Shown: positions 8,753 through 19,898, numbered from the stretch's first letter. The stretch: 64,000 bases of DNA from Porphyromonas loveana (GCF_003096695.1 NZ_QEKY01000001.1:1-64000), one strand, 5' to 3'. Notes: generated by a model not told the origin, from the letters alone. A program made the numbers and translations.

Positions 8753-9880
8753 CTACTTCTGTATCGTGTACATACCTCCGGGCAGCGATCGTATGAGTCC
8801 GTCAAGCTCCATATCGAAGAGTTGGGCGGACACGTCGTTAATGCTCAACCCCGTCTCGCGAGTAAGTTCGTCGACGGAAATGGACTGGGCGTGGAGCAGG
8901 AGTTTGGCCACGGGTGTGTCAGGCCAATTGTCGGGTTCGAATGCCAATGTTTGCGATTGGGCTTCGGCTGTCGATGACCAAGAGAGAAGGGAGAGAATGT
9001 CTTCGGCCGATGTGACCAAAGCGGCTTTCTGTTCTCGTATCAGCGTATTGCACCCCGCCGAACGGCTATCTGTGGCACGGCCGGGCAGTGCCAGCACGTC
9101 ACGATTGTAATCGGAGGCCAACTCTGCCGTGATAAGCGAACCGCCCTTGGCGGCCGATTCGATGACGAGTGTGGCATGGGAGAGTCCGGCGACGATGCGA
9201 TTGCGGCCGACGAAGTTGAAGCGCTCCGGCTCTGTTCCCGTCGGATAGTCTGTGAGTAAGCCGCCATGGGCGAGCATTTCGGTCGCGACAGAGCGATGGC
9301 TGCTCGGATAGATCCGATCCAATCCATGTGCCAAGACCCCAACCGTGGGCAAGCCGTTTGCTAAGGCTGCTTTGTGTGCAGTGACATCGACTCCGTAGGC
9401 CAGACCGCTGACGATGAGCAGATCGGGGATGGCGTGAGCCAAGTCGGCAATAATCCGTTCCGTCGCCGAGCGGCCGTAGGCGGTGATATTACGCGTGCCC
9501 ACGACGCTCAAGGCCCGTGCGGGGGAGAGATCGGCGTTGCCTTTATAATAGAAAAGGATGGGGGCATCGACGCATTCTTTGAGGAGCGGCGGATAGTTCT
9601 CGTCGGTGATGAAGTAGGTTTGCAGCCCTTTGGCCCGGATTTGCTCCAGTTCTCTGCGCGCTCTTTCCATGACGGCGGGAGCAAAGACGGCATCAATCAG
9701 ACGATGTGAGGCGCGTGGCAGTTTGCGTGCCAGCTCGCTCCTGTCGGCAAAGATGGCCTCGGGTGATCCCATAAAGTGGAGCAGTTGCCTCGCCAACACG
9801 CTCCCCACCCCTTTGATCAGGGTCAGGGCTATGCGGCAAAGCAACTGCTCCTCAGTTACGTACGGCTGTGTGACCGTCAT
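8753..9880 (-). CDS. dprA: DNA processing protein DprA
   Basis: The 375-residue protein has an N-terminal helical region with a helix-hairpin-helix-like LIKGVGSVLARQLL, then the Rossmann-like DprA core (LSVVGTRNITAYGR, VSGLAYGVDVTAHKAAL, GLPTVGVLAHGLDRIYP, GTEPERFNFVGRNRIVAGLS). The C-terminal winged-helix-like domain is at about 315-375 (SISVDELTRETGLSINDVSAQLFDMELDGLI). DprA loads RecA onto incoming single-stranded DNA in natural transformation, and P. gingivalis is naturally competent. It is packed between purL (three-base gap upstream) and the GT2 gene (two-base gap downstream), which points to one operon. Confidence 0.95.
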   Translation of the reverse strand: MTVTQPYVTEEQLLCRIALTLIKGVGSVLARQLLHFMGSPEAIFADRSELARKLPRASHRLIDAVFAPAVMERARRELEQIRAKGLQTYFITDENYPPLLKECVDAPILFYYKGNADLSPARALSVVGTRNITAYGRSATERIIADLAHAIPDLLIVSGLAYGVDVTAHKAALANGLPTVGVLAHGLDRIYPSSHRSVATEMLAHGGLLTDYPTGTEPERFNFVGRNRIVAGLSHATLVIESAAKGGSLITAELASDYNRDVLALPGRATDSRSAGCNTLIREQKAALVTSAEDILSLLSWSSTAEAQSQTLAFEPDNWPDTPVAKLLLHAQSISVDELTRETGLSINDVSAQLFDMELDGLIRSLPGGMYTIQK

Positions 9881-9883
9881 GTT

Positions 9884-12800
9884 CTATTGCTGCTTGGCGA
9901 TCCACTCGTAAGCGTTTCGGAACGCCTGCATCCACGGAGTCACTTGGTGGTCATCGCGTGATGCCTCGGGGTAATACCCGCACTGCCAAGGGAAGATGCT
10001 CCGCTCGGGGTGTGGCATCATGGAGAGGTGGCGACCGTCTGCGCTACAGAGACCCGCTATGCGGTGCGGCGATCCGTTGGGATTGGCAGGATAGCCGTCA
10101 TATTCGTACTTGGCGATGACGTGATAAGCTTTCTCGTCGTATGGCAGACTGAAACGACCTTCGCCGTGCGCACACCAGACACCGATCTTGCTGCCGGCCA
10201 TGTTGCCGAGCATGACGGAGTTGTTTTGCGGTATTTCGAGCGTGACAAAGGTGCTCTCGAACTTGTGCGATTCGTTGTGTGTGAGCTTGTGCTTGAGTTC
10301 GTGATCGGGGTAGAGTAGTTCCAATTCCGCCATGAGCTGGCAGCCGTTGCAGATACCCAAACTCAGCGTGTCGGGGCGGGCATAGAAACGTTCCAGAGCA
10401 GTCTTGGCTTTTTCGTTGAAGAGAATACCTCCGGCCCAACCCTTGGCGGAGCCGAATACGTCCGAATTGGAGAATCCGCCACAGAAGGCGATCATCTGAA
10501 TGTCCTCTAATGTTTCGCGTCCGCTCGTGAGGTCAGTCAGATGTACGTCCTTGACATCGAAGCCGGCGAGGTGGAGCGCATACGCCATTTCCCTCTCTCC
10601 ATTCGTGCCTTTGTCGCGGATGATGGCAGCACGTATGCCGGATTTTTCTTTGCGATCGGGATCAAGTCCCATTGAAGCTAGTTTGCCGGTGAAGTTCTTG
10701 GGGAAGTGATAGAGAACGGGTTGCTGCTTGTAGTTCTCGAAACGGTTCCCTGCGAGGGTATTGCCGGTCTGGAAACAATCCAACAGATAGGAGGATTCGT
10801 ACCAGACATCGCGCTTGTGGTCGATGCCGAAGAGGTACTCCGCTCCGTCTTTATGGATGAGGAGGTGACGCTCTGCAACCGGTTTTGCGATCGGGAGGAA
10901 ACCAATGCCGGCATCCGTCAGGATCTTATCCACAGCTTTGCGGTCTTTCACCTGAATGAGGATGCCGGGATTTTCTGCGAAGAGTACTTTGATCAGATCA
11001 TCCTCTACGAGCTTGTCCAGATCCACTTCCAGACCTCCTTCTACATTGGCAAAGCACATTTCGAGCAAAGCGGTGATCATACCGCCCGCCGAAATGTCGT
11101 GTCCGGCAAGAACCAGTCCCTTGCTTATCAACTCTTGTACGGCGTTGAACGCATCGCGGAAGTACTCAGGATCATTGACAGAGGGGACCTCGTCGCCGAT
11201 GAATCCGAGGCTCTGTGCGAAAGCCGATCCGCCCAGAGAGAAAGGACAGAAGCTGAAGTCGATATAATAAAGAGACGTGCCTGCTGTGCGGCTGAGCACA
11301 GGGCTGACGATGCGACGGACGTCGGTTACTTCGCCGGCGGCGCTGATGATAACAGTACCCGGGCTCACGACTTTCTTGTCGCCGTACTTCTGCGTCATCG
11401 AAAGGGAGTCCTTACCCGTCGGGATATTGATGCCCAGATCGACGGCAAAGTCCGAACATGCTTCCACTGCTTGGTAGAGACGAGCATCTTCACCCTCGTT
11501 GCGGCACGGCCACATCCAGTTGGCAGAAAGGCTCACGCCTTCAATGCCGTCGCGAAGAGGAGCGAAAACGATATTGGTCAGTGCCTCAGCGATGGCAAGA
11601 ACCGAGCCGGCAGCCGGATCGGCCAATGCGGCTTGCGGAGCATGTCCGATAGAGGTGGCTACGCCACTCTTGCCACGGAAATCGAGAGCCATGGCTCCGA
11701 GGTCGCTCAGCGGCAACTGGAGTTCGCCTTGACATTGCTGGCGAGCTACGCGTCCTGTCACGGAGCGGTCCACCTTGTTGGTGAGCCAATCCTTGCAGGC
11801 AACGGCTTCCATGCGCAGCACTTGCTCCAGGTATTCGTCCAGATGTGCCACATCGTATTGCGGAGCTTTGTACTGATGCGCTACCGTCTTGTCCTCCATG
11901 ATCGTGCGAGGGGGCTTGCCAAACATATCTTCGAGCTTCATGTCGATGGGGCGCTCGCCGTTGTCCTTGCGGAAGACGAAGCGCATATCGTCCGTGGTTT
12001 CACCTACGACGTACATGGGAGCACGCTCGCGCTCTGCTATTTTGCGGATGTGTTCGAGGTCTTTCTCTTGCATTAGAAGGCCCATTCGCTCCTGGCTTTC
12101 ATTGCCGATTATCTCTTTGGCGGAGAGCGTCGGGTCTCCTACGGGGAGGCGATCCATCTCAATGCATCCGCCCGTTGCTTCCACGAGTTCGGACAGGCAG
12201 TTCAAGTGGCCGCCCGCTCCGTGGTCATGAATGGAAACGATGGGGTTGTCGTCGCTCTCGGCTATAGCCCTGATCACGTTCTCGACGCGCTTCTGCATTT
12301 CGGGATTGGCACGCTGCACGGCATTCAGTTCTATGCTGCCGGCAAATTGTCCGGTGTTGACCGAGCTGACAGCCCCGCCACCCATGCCGATTCGGTAGTT
12401 GTCTCCACCGAGAAGAACCACCTTCTCTCCGGGTACAGGCTCTCCCTTGAGAGCATCGGCCTGCTTGGCATAGCCCACACCACCGGCGAGCATGATAACC
12501 TTGTCATAGCCGTAGCAAGTGTCGCCCGGTGTCTCCTGATGCTCGAAGGTGAGCACGGAACCGGTGATAAGCGGCTGACCAAATTTATTACCGAAGTCGC
12601 TGGCCCCGTTCGAAGCCTTCGTCAAGATCTGACGCGGTGTCTGGTATAGCCATTGGCGTTCGGATAATTTCTTTTCAAAAGCTCTTGCCCCGTCCGTGCG
12701 AGCGTACGAAGTCATATAGACGGCAGTGCCAGCCAGAGGAATACTACTCTTGCCTCCGCCCATTCGGTCGCGTATCTCACCGCCCGTTCCTGTGGCGGCA

Positions 12801-13582
12801 CCGTTGAACGGCTCGACCGTTGTGGGGAAGTTATGTGTCTCGGCTTTGAGACTAAGCACCGTGTCAATGGGTTTCGTCTGATAGTAGTCCGGCGCGTCGG
12901 CGCTGCGAGGTGCAAACTGCTCTACCTTGGGACCCTGCACAAAAGCCACATTGTCCTTGTAGGCCGAGACGAGCAAGTTCGGATTGACGGCCGATGTGCG
13001 TTTGATCAGATTGAACAGGGAGCTTTCTTTTTCTTCTCCATCGATGATGAATGTGCCGCCGAATATCTTGTGACGGCAGTGTTCCGAGTTGACTTGTGAG
13101 AAGCCGAAGAGTTCGCTGTCGGTGAGTTGCCGGCCAATGCGTGCCGACACTTCTTCCAGATATACGATCTCGTCTTCGCTCAGCGCCAAGCCCTCTGCAT
13201 CGTTGTATGCTCGGATGTCTTGCACGAAGAGGATGGGCTCGGGACGACGATCGACCTCGAACGTTTTCTGATCCAAACGCTCATACAGCGCTTGCAGCAT
13301 GGGGTCGAACGCTGCATCGGCTCCCTTCACAGGGAAAAACTCTTCGATGCGACGGATGCCCGACACGTTCATATTCTGCGTTATCTCTACAGCGTTGGTG
13401 CTCCAGGGGGTCACCATCTCGCGTCGTGGCCCTACGTGGTAGCCGTTTACGGTGTCTGTGTCGAGCGGATCGGCGCCACCGAACAGCCACACCAGGCGGC
13501 GTATGTCTTCTTCGTTGAATAGCTTCTCACTCTCCACGGCATAGACTGAGCCAGACGGGTGACGAAAGAACAAAATCATCAT
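9884..13582 (-). CDS. purL: Phosphoribosylformylglycinamidine synthase (large, fused form)
   Basis: The 1232-residue protein is the single-chain PurL that makes FGAM from FGAR, glutamine and ATP in purine synthesis. Visible parts are an N-terminal PurS-like domain, a linker, two AIRS-like synthetase halves ([48 protein letters not shown]) and a C-terminal class I glutamine amidotransferase with nucleophile Cys in [10 protein letters not shown] and the late [10 protein letters not shown] His-Glu pair. Length and order match the proteobacterial type. It begins MMILFF at 13582, with an alternative Met one codon later. A TATCTTTG promoter box lies 44 bases upstream. It is first in the purL-dprA-GT2 operon. 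Confidence 0.97.
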   Translation of the reverse strand: MMILFFRHPSGSVYAVESEKLFNEEDIRRLVWLFGGADPLDTDTVNGYHVGPRREMVTPWSTNAVEITQNMNVSGIRRIEEFFPVKGADAAFDPMLQALYERLDQKTFEVDRRPEPILFVQDIRAYNDAEGLALSEDEIVYLEEVSARIGRQLTDSELFGFSQVNSEHCRHKIFGGTFIIDGEEKESSLFNLIKRTSAVNPNLLVSAYKDNVAFVQGPKVEQFAPRSADAPDYYQTKPIDTVLSLKAETHNFPTTVEPFNGAATGTGGEIRDRMGGGKSSIPLAGTAVYMTSYARTDGARAFEKKLSERQWLYQTPRQILTKASNGASDFGNKFGQPLITGSVLTFEHQETPGDTCYGYDKVIMLAGGVGYAKQADALKGEPVPGEKVVLLGGDNYRIGMGGGAVSSVNTGQFAGSIELNAVQRANPEMQKRVENVIRAIAESDDNPIVSIHDHGAGGHLNCLSELVEATGGCIEMDRLPVGDPTLSAKEIIGNESQERMGLLMQEKDLEHIRKIAERERAPMYVVGETTDDMRFVFRKDNGERPIDMKLEDMFGKPPRTIMEDKTVAHQYKAPQYDVAHLDEYLEQVLRMEAVACKDWLTNKVDRSVTGRVARQQCQGELQLPLSDLGAMALDFRGKSGVATSIGHAPQAALADPAAGSVLAIAEALTNIVFAPLRDGIEGVSLSANWMWPCRNEGEDARLYQAVEACSDFAVDLGINIPTGKDSLSMTQKYGDKKVVSPGTVIISAAGEVTDVRRIVSPVLSRTAGTSLYYIDFSFCPFSLGGSAFAQSLGFIGDEVPSVNDPEYFRDAFNAVQELISKGLVLAGHDISAGGMITALLEMCFANVEGGLEVDLDKLVEDDLIKVLFAENPGILIQVKDRKAVDKILTDAGIGFLPIAKPVAERHLLIHKDGAEYLFGIDHKRDVWYESSYLLDCFQTGNTLAGNRFENYKQQPVLYHFPKNFTGKLASMGLDPDRKEKSGIRAAIIRDKGTNGEREMAYALHLAGFDVKDVHLTDLTSGRETLEDIQMIAFCGGFSNSDVFGSAKGWAGGILFNEKAKTALERFYARPDTLSLGICNGCQLMAELELLYPDHELKHKLTHNESHKFESTFVTLEIPQNNSVMLGNMAGSKIGVWCAHGEGRFSLPYDEKAYHVIAKYEYDGYPANPNGSPHRIAGLCSADGRHLSMMPHPERSIFPWQCGYYPEASRDDHQVTPWMQAFRNAYEWIAKQQ

Positions 13583-13625
13583 GGATGTGCTTTATAGAAT
13601 GCTTCTTAGTAATTACTTCTTCTGA

Positions 13626-13633
13626 CAAAGATA
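13626..13633 (-). promoter_or_regulatory. Promoter -7 box for purL
   Basis: CAAAGATA on (+) reads TATCTTTG on (-), an exact match to the Bacteroidetes TAnnTTTG element. It lies 44 bases before the purL start. I saw no clear TTTG at -33. Confidence 0.55.
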
Positions 13634-13820
13634 AACGAAAAACAGGAAGGCAGGGTCAGCGTATTGTGTGGGAGCGCCCGAATGGAGAAATATAGGGGTG
13701 CACGATGATACGCAAACCTATGCTAAGCATGGATTTCTCCTATATATGAATAGAACCTTTCCCTTCAAATACTCACCGTCGGGAGCCTCTGAAGTGCAAG
13801 ATTCGAGCTGTTTCTGCCAA

Positions 13821-13967
13821 AACGTGCCGAAAGTTGGCCGAATTGCGCCCCATAATCGTGAGCAAACTCGCGCCATTTCCTTTTTATTTTGGCGCCATTT
13901 CGGAAAATATTATGCGCCAAATCGAAAAAATTCTGGCGCGACTTTGTGTTAGATTTTGGCGCCACAG
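13821..13967. repeat. GGCGCCA-type 22-bp array (copy A)
   Basis: The heptamers CGCGCCA (13869), GGCGCCA (13891), TGCGCCA (13913), GGCGCGA (13935) and GGCGCCA (13958) are spaced 22, 22, 22 and 23 bases apart, with A/T-rich filler such as TTTCCTTTTTATTTT. Reverse-complemented, this block aligns over about 130 bases with copy C at 32840-32985, including flanking GGCACG. Confidence 0.85.
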
Positions 13968-14194
13968 CCTCTTCGTTTCCGGCGCGAAAAACAGGGCGTT
14001 TAGACGAGGTGGTGCCTGAAAGAGGCTATCATTCCATTCGAACGTAAGTTATAGAGAGGATATTCGCACAGAGCTACCCTGTTCTATAGACTCCACTGTG
14101 ATGGAGCGGTGGAGACCAGCTGTCTTGCTCATGGGGTATGATCGGGGAGAATTGCATCCCAAGGGCAGATTTTCGGCAAATATTTTTTGATTTA

Positions 14195-14225
14195 TTTGGC
14201 GCGTAACAAAAAACGCATATCTTTG
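14195..14225 (+). promoter_or_regulatory. Promoter of tRNA-Lys
   Basis: TTTG at 14195-14198, a 19-base spacer and TATCTTTG at 14218-14225 make a textbook Bacteroidetes housekeeping promoter 40 bases before the tRNA. Confidence 0.8.
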
Positions 14226-14265
14226 CAGCGTCAAAAACGAAAGGACTGGTTCCTTTCACGATGAC

Positions 14266-14338
14266 GACTCCGTAGCTCAGTTGGTAGAGCAAATGACTCT
14301 TAATCATTGGGTCGTGAGTTCGAGCCTCACCGGGGTCA
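14266..14338 (+). tRNA. tRNA-Lys (anticodon CTT)
   Basis: The 73-nt cloverleaf has acceptor arm GACTCCG/CGGGGTC and D-arm TAGCTCAGTTGGTAGAGCA. The anticodon stem is AATGA/TCATT around loop CTCTTAA, anticodon CTT. The T-arm is GTGAG/CTCAC with loop TTCGAGC, and the discriminator is A. CCA is not encoded. It has its own promoter and terminator. Confidence 0.95.
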
Positions 14339-14352
14339 CTCGAAAGGATGAT

Positions 14353-14391
14353 GAGGGTGTACCGTTTCCGCGGTGCGCCCTCCATTTTTTT
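14353..14391 (+). terminator. Terminator of tRNA-Lys
   Basis: GAGGGTGTACC (14353-14363) pairs with GGTGCGCCCTC (14372-14382), an 11-bp stem with two G-T pairs and an 8-nt loop. It is followed by ATTTTTTT. Confidence 0.85.
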
Positions 14392-14471
14392 GTCCGCTGC
14401 GCATTCATAGCAGGCATAAGACCGTTTTAGAATTTTTTAGCACTGTTTTCGAGTCCGATAGTCTGTTTTAC

Positions 14472-14502
14472 TTGCAGATTACGGGCTAATCCGTTATATT
14501 TG
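14472..14502 (+). promoter_or_regulatory. Promoter of the SDR-family gene
   Basis: TTG (14472-14474), a 20-base spacer and TATATTTG (14495-14502) lie 43 bases before the start codon at 14546. Confidence 0.7.
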
Positions 14503-14545
14503 AGGTCACAAAAAATATTAATTTCTTACTGACAACCGAAACGTT

Positions 14546-15565
14546 ATGGCTAACAGAATAAGAGTCCTGCTCACCGGAGCTGCCAGCACACTGGGTCGAG
14601 AGATTCTGGCGCAACTCCTCGATATGCGCACCGTCTTCGAGATCTCAGTCTTCGATATCAAGCGCGGACACACGATGGCTCTCTTCGAGAGACATAAAAA
14701 AGACCTCCATATCTATTATGGGGACTGCTCCGTGCCCGAAAACTCTGTGGAGGCTTGCAAGCGACAAGACTTTGTGATCCACTGTCACTCTCTCGACAAG
14801 ACTAATGCCGACAAGAGATTGCGACTGGCCGAAGATGTGAACACGATGGGGACGCGTTACATACTGGAAAATCTGGAACGCTTCTCTCCGCATGCTTACT
14901 TCCTCTATATCTCTACTGTAGGTGTGTACGGCGACAGGCTCAAAGCGCCTATGATCAGTGCCGACAATATGCCGTGTCCCTCAATGGGAGACTACGATGC
15001 GCTGACCAAGCTGCAGGCAGAAAAATTGGTACAAGAGTCTGCTCTCGAATCCACGATCTACCGCCCCGGGATCATCTTGGGACACGAATCGTCAGCTCTC
15101 AATAGTTCTGTTTTCTTTATGCCGCTTGCTACACGTTTCGAAGCTGTGCATATTCGCGATTTGGCATCGGCTTGCGTCAATGCTTATGACCACCGAACTT
15201 ACCTTTGGGGGCGTATATATAATGTGGGAGGCGGAGAAGGATGCCGCATCACTTACCAAGACTATCTCCGTCGTTTGTTCTCATTGCTCGGATTGGGCAA
15301 TCCGGATTTCCCCGACAAAGCTTTTGCCACACGCAATCGCTATGGTGGTTATTTTGCCGATAGCGATGTCCTCGAAGACATCCTTCACTTCCGTCGCTAT
15401 ACAATTGAGGACTACTTCAGAGAACTGAAAGCCGAGCACCCCATCCTCAAGAAGCTTGCCAATAAGATATTCGGCGGTATGCAGCTCAAGAGCATGGAGG
15501 GCAAGAGTGCACCGCTACGCGCTGCCAAGGAAAATGACAAGGCGAAGATGAAGTACTACTTCTGA
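14546..15565 (+). CDS. NAD-dependent epimerase/dehydratase (extended SDR) family protein
   Basis: The 339-residue protein begins with a Rossmann fold, VLLTGAASTLGREILAQLL (the TGxxxxxG dinucleotide motif). It has an acidic residue at the end of the second strand (FDIKRGH), a YISTVGVYGD segment and the catalytic YxxxK as YDALTK. Then come YRPGIILG and IYNVGGGEG, all typical of extended SDR enzymes that act on nucleotide sugars or sterol-like substrates. The basic C terminus (about 300-339) is unlike the core. It stands alone, with its own promoter and a strong terminator. The substrate is not evident. Confidence 0.85.
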   Translation: MANRIRVLLTGAASTLGREILAQLLDMRTVFEISVFDIKRGHTMALFERHKKDLHIYYGDCSVPENSVEACKRQDFVIHCHSLDKTNADKRLRLAEDVNTMGTRYILENLERFSPHAYFLYISTVGVYGDRLKAPMISADNMPCPSMGDYDALTKLQAEKLVQESALESTIYRPGIILGHESSALNSSVFFMPLATRFEAVHIRDLASACVNAYDHRTYLWGRIYNVGGGEGCRITYQDYLRRLFSLLGLGNPDFPDKAFATRNRYGGYFADSDVLEDILHFRRYTIEDYFRELKAEHPILKKLANKIFGGMQLKSMEGKSAPLRAAKENDKAKMKYYF

Positions 15566-15590
15566 TCGCAATAGTCTCCAAACATGAACG

Positions 15591-15628
15591 AAGGCTGTCT
15601 CCGCAAGAGGAGACAGCCTTCGTTTTCT
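15591..15628 (+). terminator. Terminator of the SDR-family gene
   Basis: AAGGCTGTCTCC (15591-15602) pairs perfectly with GGAGACAGCCTT (15609-15620) around a 6-nt loop. CGTTTTCTT follows. Confidence 0.85.
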
Positions 15629-15677
15629 TATTTGATGGTCTGCGGGATGACACCCGACAAGCGTCTTGATCCAAGCC

Positions 15678-16535
15678 CTATGAGAGCCCGGCGACGAGTG
15701 CGTAGAGATAAACGGCGGGAAAGACAAAGAAGGCACTGTCCAGACGGTCCAACACACCCCCGTGCCCAGGGATAATGCGACCTGAGTCCTTTACTCCAGC
15801 ATTGCGCTTGAGATTGGATTCATACAGGTCTCCCCACGTTGCCATAGCTGTCACGATTAAGGCGAAGAGTACAAGCTCCGCGGGTTGCTTCGTCGAGCCG
15901 TACAGATGTGCAGCTGCGAAGGTCCCTGCGATGGTGAAGGCCAAGCCTCCGAAAAATCCTTCCCAAGTTTTCTTGGGGGAGATCACCTTAAAGAGCGTGT
16001 GCTTGCCGAAGAGCGATCCGGCAATGAAAGCACCCGTGTCATTCAGCCAGATAAGGACAAAGACAGCGAGGAAGAAGTGCGGCATAAAATCCGGCTGCTG
16101 CCCCTCTGCCAACTGTCGCCCAATACCTGTGGGATCGAGCAATAAACTTCCCAACCCCAGCGACCCTGCTATATACAGGTGTCCCATGAACGTGCGACTG
16201 TTGTCCGATCCTGCCTTATGGCGGTCCGAATACAGGCTGCGCACCATGGTATAGAGGACATAGAATAGGTAGGGAGCAAATATCGTGGCGTCCATGCGTC
16301 CTGTTCCGTACAGGAAAATAGCGGCGAAAAGGAAGGCTCCAAACAGTCCATCCATGAAGGTGCGGAGAGGACGCGTACGGTTTAGATTAACCAACTGTGC
16401 GAACTCTCGCAGTCCTAAAATGATGAAGACAGAGAAAACAGTTACGAACAATGCAGGGTCTCTCAGAACCACCGGCAGGATGATCAGGGCCATATAGACC
16501 AGACCGCTCAGACTACGAATGAGAACTCCTTTCAT
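15678..16535 (-). CDS. cdsA: Phosphatidate cytidylyltransferase
   Basis: The 285-residue integral membrane protein has about eight hydrophobic helices and ends with the family signature SNLKRNAGVKDSGRIIPGHG followed by GVLDRLDS. CdsA converts phosphatidic acid and CTP into CDP-diacylglycerol, the branch-point precursor of phospholipids, at the inner membrane. The usual KKTWEGFFGG segment is also present. It starts 14 bases after the end of ftsH on the same strand, so they should be one transcript. Confidence 0.95.
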   Translation of the reverse strand: MKGVLIRSLSGLVYMALIILPVVLRDPALFVTVFSVFIILGLREFAQLVNLNRTRPLRTFMDGLFGAFLFAAIFLYGTGRMDATIFAPYLFYVLYTMVRSLYSDRHKAGSDNSRTFMGHLYIAGSLGLGSLLLDPTGIGRQLAEGQQPDFMPHFFLAVFVLIWLNDTGAFIAGSLFGKHTLFKVISPKKTWEGFFGGLAFTIAGTFAAAHLYGSTKQPAELVLFALIVTAMATWGDLYESNLKRNAGVKDSGRIIPGHGGVLDRLDSAFFVFPAVYLYALVAGLS

Positions 16536-16549
16536 ATCAGTTGTCAGAT

Positions 16550-18583
16550 TTATGCGTCGGCTTGGTCTTCGGGAGAGTCTACCGACTGCTCTGCTGTGTC
16601 AGATGCAGGCTGCATCTCTTGTTCACGATCTTTTTCTGTTGCTGCCTGAGCGGCATTCAGACCAAGGAGTTCGTCCGTGCGCGAAGTCCAAGGACGCTTG
16701 CCGAAGATACGTTCCACATCATCCGCAAGGATGACCTCCCGCTTGAGCAATAGCTCTGCCAGTTCGTGATGACCGGCCTCATGCTCTTGCAAAATACTCT
16801 TGGCCCGTTCGTACTGTTCGGCTATGATCCTGCTCACTTCTGCATCAATGAGCTGAGCGGTATTGTCGCTATACGGTTTAGTTAGGTTCCATCCGTCGTT
16901 CTGCATCTCGTAGTAATTGATGTTCGGGAGCTTGTCACTCATGCCATAATAGGTGACCATGGCATATGCAAGTTTGGTCACGCGCTCCAGGTCATTGGCG
17001 GCACCAGTCGATACACGCTGGAGGAAAAGGTCCTCCGCGGCACGCCCTCCGAGAAGAGAACACAGCTGGTCTTGCAATGCTTCCGTGGTCGTTATCTGAC
17101 GCTCTTCGGGCAGATACCACGCTGCACCGAGTGCTTTGCCGCGAGGCACGATAGTAACTTTGACAAGGGGATTGGCATAACGCAACATCCAACTAATCGT
17201 AGCGTGTCCGGCTTCATGGATGGCTATGCTGCGCCGCTCCTCTTCTGTGGTGATTTTGTTCTTCTTCTCCAAACCGCCGACAATGCGGTCTACGGCACTC
17301 ATGAAGTCATCTTTGTCCACGAATGATTTGTCGCTTCGGGCTGCTATAAGTGCGGCTTCGTTACACACATTGGCAATGTCGGCACCGGAGAAGCCCGGAG
17401 TCTGCCGGGCAAGGAACTCTACGTCCACCGTTTTGTCTGTCTTTAGCGGTTTAAGGTGGACGAGGAAAATCTCCTTACGGTCGTTCAGATCCGGCAGATC
17501 CACGTAAATCTGTCTGTCGAAACGGCCCGCACGCAGCAGTGCGCTGTCCAGCACGTCGGCACGGTTGGTCGCAGCCAAGATGATAACCCCGCTGTTGGAG
17601 CCGAAACCATCCATCTCGGTGAGGAGTTGATTGAGGGTGTTTTCCCGCTCATCGTTGCCGGAGAAGTTGTTTCCCTTGCCGCGGGCACGTCCTACGGCAT
17701 CGATCTCGTCGATAAAGATGATACAGGGAGCTTTTTCTTTGGCCTGACGGAAAAGATCGCGCACTCGAGAGGCTCCCACTCCAACGAACATCTCCACGAA
17801 GTCCGATCCTGATAGCGAGAAGAACGGCACATGCGCCTCTCCTGCCACAGCTTTGGCCAGCAGTGTCTTACCCGTTCCCGGGGGGCCTACAAGGAGTGCT
17901 CCCTTGGGAATCTTACCTCCAAGCTCAGTGTATTTGGAGGGATTCTTGAGGAAATGAACGATCTCCTCCACTTCTTGCTTGGCTTCGTGCAAACCTGCCA
18001 CATCACTGAAAGTGACATGGATATTGGTTTTGTCGTAGAGTTTTGCTTTGGACTTGCCGACGTTGAAGACTCCTCCACCGCCTCCACTGCCGCCACCGCC
18101 GCCACTCATGCGACGCATCATCCATACCCAGAATACGATAAGCAGGATAAGTGGTCCCCATGCGATCAAGATGGAGGTGAAGCTGAACTTGCTCTCTTCG
18201 TACTTCACCTTGGCCTGGATCTGGTGCTCGTCGTAGAAATCCGAGAACTTGTCTACGGACGGTATTTGGGTATTGATATAGTAGTCCGATATATTGCCCT
18301 TCTCTTGGAAAGCGGGGATATCGCCTTTCTTGAAAACGGAGTCCACCATGGAGGGAGCCACTCTGGCTTTGAGCGTATTTTCTTTTCTGTTGACCACGAT
18401 GTCCGTGAAGGCTTGTTTCTTGGCGATATTCTGGAATTCGTTCCAGCTGAGTTCCTTCTGAGAAGTAATATCTCTATCGACAAAGAAGAGCGTGGCCAAT
18501 ATCAGAAAAATGGGGGCGTAGAGCCATATTGGGTTGAAACGTATCGGTTTGCCGGGTTTCAGGTTATTCCCTTTGTTTGCCAT
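16550..18583 (-). CDS. ftsH: ATP-dependent zinc metalloprotease FtsH
   Basis: The 677-residue protein has a first transmembrane helix at about 18-35, a periplasmic domain and a second helix at about 137-157. A glycine-rich linker ([12 protein letters not shown]) follows. The AAA domain has Walker A GPPGTGKT (233-240), Walker [13 protein letters not shown] and the SRH arginines ([10 protein letters not shown]). The metalloprotease motif HEAGH is at 456-460. FtsH degrades misfolded membrane proteins and regulatory proteins at the inner membrane as a hexamer. The C terminus is acidic and rich in Ala and Gln. The gene lies directly upstream of cdsA. About 210 bases separate it from ychF, and I found no gene in that gap. 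Confidence 0.97.
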   Translation of the reverse strand: MANKGNNLKPGKPIRFNPIWLYAPIFLILATLFFVDRDITSQKELSWNEFQNIAKKQAFTDIVVNRKENTLKARVAPSMVDSVFKKGDIPAFQEKGNISDYYINTQIPSVDKFSDFYDEHQIQAKVKYEESKFSFTSILIAWGPLILLIVFWVWMMRRMSGGGGGSGGGGGVFNVGKSKAKLYDKTNIHVTFSDVAGLHEAKQEVEEIVHFLKNPSKYTELGGKIPKGALLVGPPGTGKTLLAKAVAGEAHVPFFSLSGSDFVEMFVGVGASRVRDLFRQAKEKAPCIIFIDEIDAVGRARGKGNNFSGNDERENTLNQLLTEMDGFGSNSGVIILAATNRADVLDSALLRAGRFDRQIYVDLPDLNDRKEIFLVHLKPLKTDKTVDVEFLARQTPGFSGADIANVCNEAALIAARSDKSFVDKDDFMSAVDRIVGGLEKKNKITTEEERRSIAIHEAGHATISWMLRYANPLVKVTIVPRGKALGAAWYLPEERQITTTEALQDQLCSLLGGRAAEDLFLQRVSTGAANDLERVTKLAYAMVTYYGMSDKLPNINYYEMQNDGWNLTKPYSDNTAQLIDAEVSRIIAEQYERAKSILQEHEAGHHELAELLLKREVILADDVERIFGKRPWTSRTDELLGLNAAQAATEKDREQEMQPASDTAEQSVDSPEDQADA

Positions 18584-18794
18584 ATTGATTGCTCAGATTT
18601 TTATTGCTGTTAGCACGATGTCCGGCATTTGTTCGATGCGCGGCGTCACCGTTCGTTGATTTGGAAAGAAAACAGCCGATCGCCCCCTTTGGTTTAGATC
18701 TGCGCGGCACACGACTTCATGTATCGTGGACAGCTGCCGACCGACAAAGTACGACGAGGTGTAGCCGGCCTTTTCGTTTGAGGGCTGATAGGGA

Positions 18795-19898
18795 TCAAAC
18801 GTTGAATCGGAAGTGCATGATGTCACCGTCCTGCACCACGTACTCCTTGCCTTCCACGCTCATCTTGCCGGCTTCCTTGACCGCTTGTTCGCTACCGAGA
18901 CGCACGAAGTCCTCGTACTTGATAACTTCGGCACGGATAAAGCCTTTCTCGAAATCCGTGTGGATGATGCCGGCACACTGCGGAGCCTTGCTGCCGCGAA
19001 GGAACGTCCAGGCACGCACTTCGTCGCTACCGGCTGTGAAATAAGTTTGGAGGTTGAGCAGATGGTAGGCTGCTTTGATCAGTCGGCTCACGCCGGACTC
19101 TTTCAGCCCTATCTCGTCGAGGAACATCTGTCGCTCCTCATAGGACTCCAGCTCGGCTATTTCGCTCTCTATCTTGGCCGCTACGACGAGAATCTCTGCG
19201 TCCTCATCTTTCACAGCTTCACGCACAGCCTCTACGTAGCGGTTGCCCGTCAGTGCCGAGGCCTCGTCCACATTGCACACGTACATGACTGGTTTGGCTG
19301 TGAGGAGGAAGAGTTCGCGGGCGAGCTGCTGCTCGTCCTTGGTCTCGAAGCTGACGCTGCGCGCATTGCGACCTTCGTCCAGCGCCTCCTTGTATTTGGA
19401 GAGAACCTGATAGGCCAGCTTGGCTTGCTTGTCGCCGCCCGTCTGAGCCTGCTTCTGCACCTTCTGTATGCGGCTTTCGATGGTCTCGAGGTCTTTGAGC
19501 TGTAGCTCCGTGTCTATAATCTCTTTGTCGCGTACGGGATCGACGGAGCCGTCCACGTGTGTGATATTATCGTCGTCGAAGCAGCGGAGTACATGGAGTA
19601 TCGCATCCGTCTCGCGGATATTGGCGAGAAACTTATTGCCCAGCCCTTCGCCCTTGCTGGCACCTTTGACCAGACCGGCTATGTCCACGATCTCCACAGT
19701 CGTGGGGATGAGACGCTGGGGCTTGCACAGATCGGCCAGTACATTGAGCCGCTCATCCGGCACCGTGATCACGCCTACATTGGGGTCAATGGTACAAAAG
19801 GGGAAGTTGGCCGACTGTGCCTTGGCATTGGACAAGCAATTAAAAAGAGTCGATTTCCCCACATTGGGCAGGCCGACGATACCGCATTGCAAACTCAT
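18795..19898 (-). CDS. ychF: Redox-regulated ATPase YchF (Obg-like)
   Basis: The 367-residue P-loop protein starts MSLQCGIVGLPNVGKSTLFN (G1). It has DIAGLVKGASKGEGLGN (G3), a coiled-coil-like inserted helical domain (about 130-190), YVCNVDEAS in place of the usual NKxD (the NxxE variant that favours ATP) and a C-terminal TGS domain ending GDIMHFRFNV. YchF binds ribosomes and is linked to stress responses. A promoter box lies about 90 bases upstream. Confidence 0.96.
   Translation of the reverse strand: MSLQCGIVGLPNVGKSTLFNCLSNAKAQSANFPFCTIDPNVGVITVPDERLNVLADLCKPQRLIPTTVEIVDIAGLVKGASKGEGLGNKFLANIRETDAILHVLRCFDDDNITHVDGSVDPVRDKEIIDTELQLKDLETIESRIQKVQKQAQTGGDKQAKLAYQVLSKYKEALDEGRNARSVSFETKDEQQLARELFLLTAKPVMYVCNVDEASALTGNRYVEAVREAVKDEDAEILVVAAKIESEIAELESYEERQMFLDEIGLKESGVSRLIKAAYHLLNLQTYFTAGSDEVRAWTFLRGSKAPQCAGIIHTDFEKGFIRAEVIKYEDFVRLGSEQAVKEAGKMSVEGKEYVVQDGDIMHFRFNV

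Larger units (their letters stand above)
13583..14194. other. Divergent intergenic region between purL and tRNA-Lys
   Basis: No gene was found. The region holds the purL promoter box and an imperfect inverted repeat, GGAGAAAT (13684-13691) with ATTTCTCC (13733-13740). It also holds the GGCGCCA array listed separately. Short open frames here fall across the array and have no recognisable domains. Confidence 0.6.

Noticed and set aside
10706-12076. Open frame of 456 codons on (+) across purL
   Set aside because: It is antisense to the purL core and has no recognisable domain; purL has full family motifs.
18593-18826. Small gene between ftsH and ychF (for example a ribosome silencing factor)
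   Set aside because: The 77-codon frame shows none of the family motifs and runs into ychF; I see no gene in this 210-base gap.
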